From the NCBI GenBank assembly GCA_949710005.1, contig OX453273.1:46211281-46275280 (forward strand): a stretch of DNA of 64,000 nucleotides, in the 5' to 3' direction. The notes under the pieces were generated by a model that did not search any database, was not told the origin of the DNA, and worked only from the letters and a program-made list of their open reading frames with translations. Each line of letters starts with the position of its first letter. The first letter of the stretch is position 1. This DNA comes from Ricordea florida (Eukaryota > Cnidaria > Anthozoa > Corallimorpharia > Ricordeidae). Made by a program: the position numbers and the translations under genes. Shown here piece by piece: positions 59,320 through 64,000 of this stretch.

Positions 59320-61290
59320 TCGTAAAGCAAATGAAGAAGAATAAGCCATGTATTACACTGTGACAAAACACTCCAGACATTTGAGAACACTCGAGAAATG
59401 TAGAAAACACTAGCCTGCTTGAAATGTATTTAAAAAACCACCTCCCAATTTCCCTTGGTTTTGAAAATTTTAACTCCCATTCTAAACACTGCCACAACCC
59501 CCCCTAACCATAAATAACGAACAGTCCCTTAGTTCGGCTCATGAAAAGTACGGCGTCTCAATCAGGCCTTACTATCAGCTACCTCGAACTTATTTTCTCT
59601 CTCTTAAGTGGTGCGACTGTATTTTGTCTATGACCGTGTTGACATCATTTCACAAATCTTCCCTTTCACTAATTTACGGAAACTCTCGCTAAGAACGGGT
59701 CCGGGGAGCAAGGACAGCTCGCTCCTCGAAACGAATGATAAGGCTCCTGAACCCTGCACGTTCGGCCATGGCTTCTACAGCAAAAACCATGAATACCTTC
59801 CCTTGGAACTTATCAATGATGTCAGTTTTTGGTTCTGTCTTCGTGTACCGGTACACAAGAGCCGATGTAAAAGACCAAACAATACAATAGAGCTAAACAA
59901 TGACTCCTAAACAAAGAAAATACAATGGTTATTCACTCATGTACCGGAAGAACCCAGTTTTTGATAGCTTGATTTTAAGTGTAGTAACGCGTGCTTTGGA
60001 GCGAACATAACTTATGGTATTCGGTTCGCCCAAAAAATTGAAGGCGTCATATGGATAACACAAATGCCATTAACGATAATACTAAATAACGATACCCTTG
60101 ACTTCAACACAACAAGTGCTTACCAGTAATGTTGAGGAAACACCAACGCCACGTGCTAAGGAAAGTCGTAAAGAGATGAATGAGAAACTTTCACCAGCGT
60201 CATTAGTTCATGACCAGTAGGTACCAGTTCCCAGCTAACACAAAACCACAGGTTTCCCAGGTCCTGCTCTTATGCAAGGAATGTTTTTCATTTCCCACGG
60301 TTTCTTTTGGGACACTTTCAATGGTTTTAACGACATTTTGGGAAGCAAAAAAATTATTGGGATTACCATGAAAGCCTAAAAATATCCACCCAGTATTATT
60401 ATGCAGTGGCGCACTAAACAGTGGATTGAGACACTGCAATTTGGTGCACTAAGTAAGGGTAAGTACTGACCAAAATGACAAGAAGCTGTTCTCACTTTAT
60501 CAAGTCTTGTTACAACGGAGAAACATCTGATGACTGAATGGGTCTAGCTTTTTGTCAAAAGTTCTGCTGATGTGTTGAAAACTAGTTTATCTGCAGGGAT
60601 CACTAGCTAGAGGGAAGGTTAAACTAATCACCACTCTTGGGAAGTACTGAACTGTTTCAATGCTTGCATATTCCTTTGCTACTTCTTGGGATTCCCGACA
60701 AATTAGTCTTCAGTCAATCATAAGTGGTGAAGTTTAACTGAAAGTAAAATCGGAAACAGGTGGAAATGTTCTAAATCTTTCGATTCTGATTTTCACTTGG
60801 TAGAAAGCGCTTTTACGACTCGGACTAAACTCGTCTGTGCGGGAATTACTTCCCGGCGCTGGTTCACAATCAAGTGAGGACTGTATCTTTCTCAGTTTGA
60901 TCCGTTTATCACTCCGTGTTCACTCTGATACAATCTGCTCTGTCTACTCCGTTCGTGCGTTCATTCAATCTAACTAATCTCTTACAACGATGTGTTATAT
61001 ACTCTTCGGAAATACAGTAATTTTGCGGTTAGCTACACAAGCTCTATTGTTAATAACTGGTTACAATATATCGTTTGTTCCCTAAATTCCAAGCACGTAA
61101 TGGCTATGTTTGAAGCTTACACGCATTCTAAACTGGGAATGTCACGGGTACAAGGTAGCGAACAAAAAATGAAATAAGAAATTTATGAAATACGAAAATT
61201 AGCTGGGATAATAGTTATTAATATCGGACATCGTCAAAGAAAATATGTCTTAAATTATACTGAAAATACAAGAACTTTGGCTTATTCGAA
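59320..61290. other. Intergenic, nothing recognised
   Basis: About 2 kb between the repeat above and a LINE fragment. The largest frames (59608-59910 plus, 60203-60439 minus) have no recognisable motif or start context. Could contain 3' UTR or regulatory DNA of the downstream HYKK copy; not demonstrable here. Confidence 0.4.
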
Positions 61291-61309
61291 ATTTTATTAT
61301 TTTTTTATT

Positions 61310-62330
61310 TATTATTATTTTGCCATACACACAAAATATACATGTAAAGTTTAAAAAGATGAGGCAAGGAAGCCCAAGAAAGCCGAATAAGGCTTATGAA
61401 TAGAGCCACCTTTTAAGATTATGTTATTTTTAAAATTAATAATTACAATGCTGACATCGGCAATTATTTGTTTTGAACATAGAAAATAATCATTAAAATA
61501 GGTTAAAAATAGAAAAGGCTGAACGTGTACGTGCAAAAAAAAAAAAGAAAAAAAAAGACGAGAAAGAAAAGGTGAAAAAAATAATGCAAGAATAAACGAG
61601 AAAAAAGTGAAGAAGCGAAAAACTACACACAAGCATTAGGAGAACTAAATTGTGCTTATACCAAGAAAAAATGACTTAAGTTTAGAATTGAACAATGCAG
61701 TACTAGAGGCATTCTGAATTTCAGAGCTAAGGGAATTAAACATTTTGGGCCCTTGAAAACGAAGTGAAAATTTCCTTACATTTGTCCTCAGTACGGTAGG
61801 GCAAACGGAAGGAATTCTTACTTCTAGTATTATATGAATGTATGTCACAGTTAAGCAAAAACATGTCATTGAAACTATCAGGAAGCAGGCCGTTTTTATA
61901 AAGGTACATAACTTTACCTATTTGGAGTTTGATAATGTCTTCAAATTTTAGAATTCGTAAGCTTATAAAGATAGGATTGGCATGTGCATCAAAAGAACTC
62001 CTGGAAACTATTCTAATAACCCGTTTCTGAAGATTAATCAAACGCTTTAGATTTGACTGATAAGTTGAGCCCCACACAATCGCACAGTAATGTAAATAAG
62101 GACAAACTAAACTATAATAGAGAGTACATAACGAGGTCTTATTAAGGCAAAAACTTGATTTGTAAATAATGCCCACTGATTTTGAGACTTTTCTCGCTAC
62201 GTTTTGTATTTGAGAGTTCCAAGATAATTTCCAATTCTCCTTTAGGTGTAATTTCATGATAGCCCCAAAGAATCCCCTCCTAAAACAATAAAAACTTCTG
62301 ATGTCCATTCACCTATAAATCGGCGAGGGA
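61310..62330 (-). pseudogene. LINE 3' fragment (RT C-terminal part plus 3' UTR)
   Basis: Minus frame 61736-62308 has SWNSQIQNVARKVSKSVGII, YYSLVCPYLHYCAIVWG, LQKRVIRIV and HSYNTRSKNSFRLPYRTE; frame 61645-61869 continues after a frameshift (GPKMFNSLSSEIQNAS, FNSKLKSFFL). The 3' UTR to about 61310 contains GGCAAGGAAGCCCAAG and poly(T)/(TTATT) at the end. 5'-truncated and decayed. Confidence 0.88.
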
Positions 62331-62546
62331 CTCCCAGAAGAGTCGAGAAAAATTAACATAGTGCTCTTCATCCTTAATTTCATAAGATTAAGTTGGCTTC
62401 GAAACAATGCGCCCTCCGGTAGGAGTGTCTCAAGGGGTTGCCACTTGCGGGATGAAAGTCTTAGCTCAAGTAGGTGTATCCCAGATCCAACCTAGTTTAG
62501 ATAAAACATGGGGACATATTTTGACAACCACGTAATTATATTTTTT

Positions 62547-62815
62547 GGGGAGCAGGGTTGGCGCAGTGGTGAGAGCGCTCGCCTTCCACCAATGTGTCCC
62601 GGGTTCAATTCCTGGCTCGGTGTCATATGTGGGCTGAATTTGCTGGTTCTCTACTCTGCTCCGAGAGGTTTTTCTCCGGGTACTCCGGTTTTCCCCTCTC
62701 CACAAAAACCAAAATTTGATTTGATTTGATTTGATTTGAAATGTTTCGGATGAAGAGCCATTTCATTGTGGAAATGCTGAAATAAAGTCATTATTATTAT
62801 TATATTATTATATTT
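62547..62815 (+). repeat. tRNA-derived SINE
   Basis: The 5' part is a tRNA-like pol III promoter: A box TTGGCGCAGTGGTGAGAGCG, B box GGGTTCAATTCCTGG about 35 bp later. A tRNA-unrelated body follows (TTTTCTCCGGGTACTCCGGT), then a tail of (TTTGA)n at 62715-62740 and GAAATAAAGTCATTATTATT. Not a functional tRNA: no paired acceptor stem at the right spacing. Confidence 0.85.
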
Positions 62816-63219
62816 TTTTTGCGAAAATGCGAGGTATTTGATATGTGATGAAACATATGTATCGAGTATTTGATAGAACTTCTTCGACAAAGTTATTTAG
62901 AAGGAGCAGTGAAATCAACAATGAAACCGAAAAGCCATATTTTACCACATATCCAAACACGTCTCGGTGCTTGATTTCCTTTGTCTCTTTCTTATGCATT
63001 ATTTGTTGAGTTTGAGAATGATGCGAAGCTCCTTCGTGTAATGGATTTCTGATTAATACTGTTTAAATACTGTGAACCGGCTGTGAACGTTATAACCAGT
63101 GACTAGTAACAATTTGTGATAAATCTAAATCGTCAAAACTGAGTTATTTCCAGTTGCATTTTGTGCTAGGGGTCACAGAGAACGTTAAACAAAAACAAGA
63201 AAACCACGTGACGTTAAGT

Positions 63220-64000
63220 TCAATAATCCTTAATTTCTCTTTTTTTCATTTCCTCACTGATTTGAAGCCAAGTAGTCAACACTGTCGCTTTAGGTGTGTT
63301 CCAAAATGCTTCCAAGTTCTTCCATCCATGTTCTGAAGTGTTCAGAAGGTACTCATTCCCTGGATCCATGTATTTGTAGGTGTATGCACCTAACACCAGA
63401 GACTGACAAAATCTTGATGCTGTTAGTAAATAAAGTAAGTCTATTTCTACTTCAGACAAAGGGTTGACTGACTGGTATCCTGCAAAAACCACACCTGCTC
63501 TGTCGATTCTTTCACTGCTTGGACTTTCGGCTTCCGCATTGATAACATACACCAAGGATATGGCTAATTCAAACACTCGACAAGAGTAATTGAGATCTCC
63601 AAAGTCAATAAAACCCCTTATCTTTCCTTGCTCGTCCACAATTGTATTGGTATTATTAATATCGCCATGAATAATCTGCTTGGGCAATAAGTGCATGCTT
63701 GGTAGAACATCTTTCCTAAATCGACTGCAAACTTCTTGAACGAGTACCTTGTAATGATTCACGCTAATGGCTCCCAGGAAATGCTCAAGTGAGTAACCAA
63801 CAGTGGCTAGGTCCCACAAAAATCCAGAGCGAACAAGCGTAGGAAACTCAAAGTCCTAGAAATTCAACAAAATACATTTTCAGAATATTTTAATTACCCT
63901 TAACTTTGACCTTTTTGGAAGAGAAATAATTATATGACGATGATTTACACAGCGGAGTTATGATTCCCAGACTAATGTAAAATACAGGCAACACTCTCGC
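63220..64000 (-). CDS. HYKK: Hydroxylysine kinase-like gene, second copy (3' exon only)
   Basis: Coding exon 63220-63855, acceptor TTGAATTTCTAG, phase 0, joining at DFEFPTLVRSGF; the 5' exon must lie beyond 64000. Contains catalytic HGDINNTN and DFGD, and ends LQISEEMKKREIKDY. Clearly paralogous to the 53314-53952 exon: long stretches such as DRAGVVFAGYQSVNPLSEVE are identical and DNA similarity is high to the end, but the first 60 codons are more diverged. Head-to-tail tandem duplication with about 7.7 kb between the copies. The frame is intact, so probably functional. Confidence 0.88.

Noticed and set aside
59608-59910. 100-aa plus frame
   Set aside because: No recognisable motif, no conserved start context, surrounded by repeats.
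62556-62630. tRNA gene
   Set aside because: The boxes are right but no proper acceptor stem or anticodon arm can be drawn, and the SINE body and tail follow.

Overview
The window is eukaryotic: its genes are split by GT-AG introns (one GC-AG) and it is packed with BEL/Pao, Ty3/Gypsy and CR1/L2-like retroelements, SINEs and hairpin MITEs. Intron-rich single-copy genes combined with these repeat families suggest an anthozoan cnidarian, most likely a stony coral. This is inference; no species marker is present.

From 1 to about 39.8 kb, on the minus strand, lie two tandem head-to-tail lysosomal glycosidase genes of family GH27 (alpha-galactosidase A / alpha-N-acetylgalactosaminidase). The upstream copy (39819 to 17865) is complete, with 14 exons totalling 424 codons, and has NAGA-type specificity residues. 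The downstream copy (16997 to beyond base 1) keeps the same exon pattern for exons 1-13, has a GLA-like glutamate in its specificity loop, and carries a second, diverged version of exon 7. The two exon-7 versions are separated by only 29 bp, so they should be spliced as alternatives. The introns of both genes are full of mobile DNA: a broken Gypsy element (9604-13864), LINE fragments, a BEL/Pao element with near-identical LTRs (19034-26524), a 58-bp satellite with higher-order structure (30870-32084) and many hairpin MITEs.

From about 40 to 53 kb there is a small plus-strand ankyrin-repeat gene (42611-43333), an unassigned ORF inside a repeat-bounded block near 44 kb, and an intact, apparently very young BEL/Pao element (46519-52217). 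That element has 154-bp LTRs and a 5-bp target duplication, and it sits inside an older repeat.

From 53 kb to the right edge lie two tandem minus-strand hydroxylysine kinase-like genes: a complete two-coding-exon copy (53314-55466) and the 3' exon of a second copy (63220-63855) whose 5' exon is outside the window. Between them are a hairpin satellite of 8 units, LINE 3' fragments, a tRNA-derived SINE and G-rich dispersed repeats.

The host genes are two tandem duplicated pairs (GH27 hydrolases, which trim terminal alpha-linked galactose/GalNAc, and hydroxylysine kinases) plus the ankyrin gene. I see no operon-like or pathway link between them. The remaining DNA is mostly transposable-element layering, much of which can be ordered in time from the nesting.
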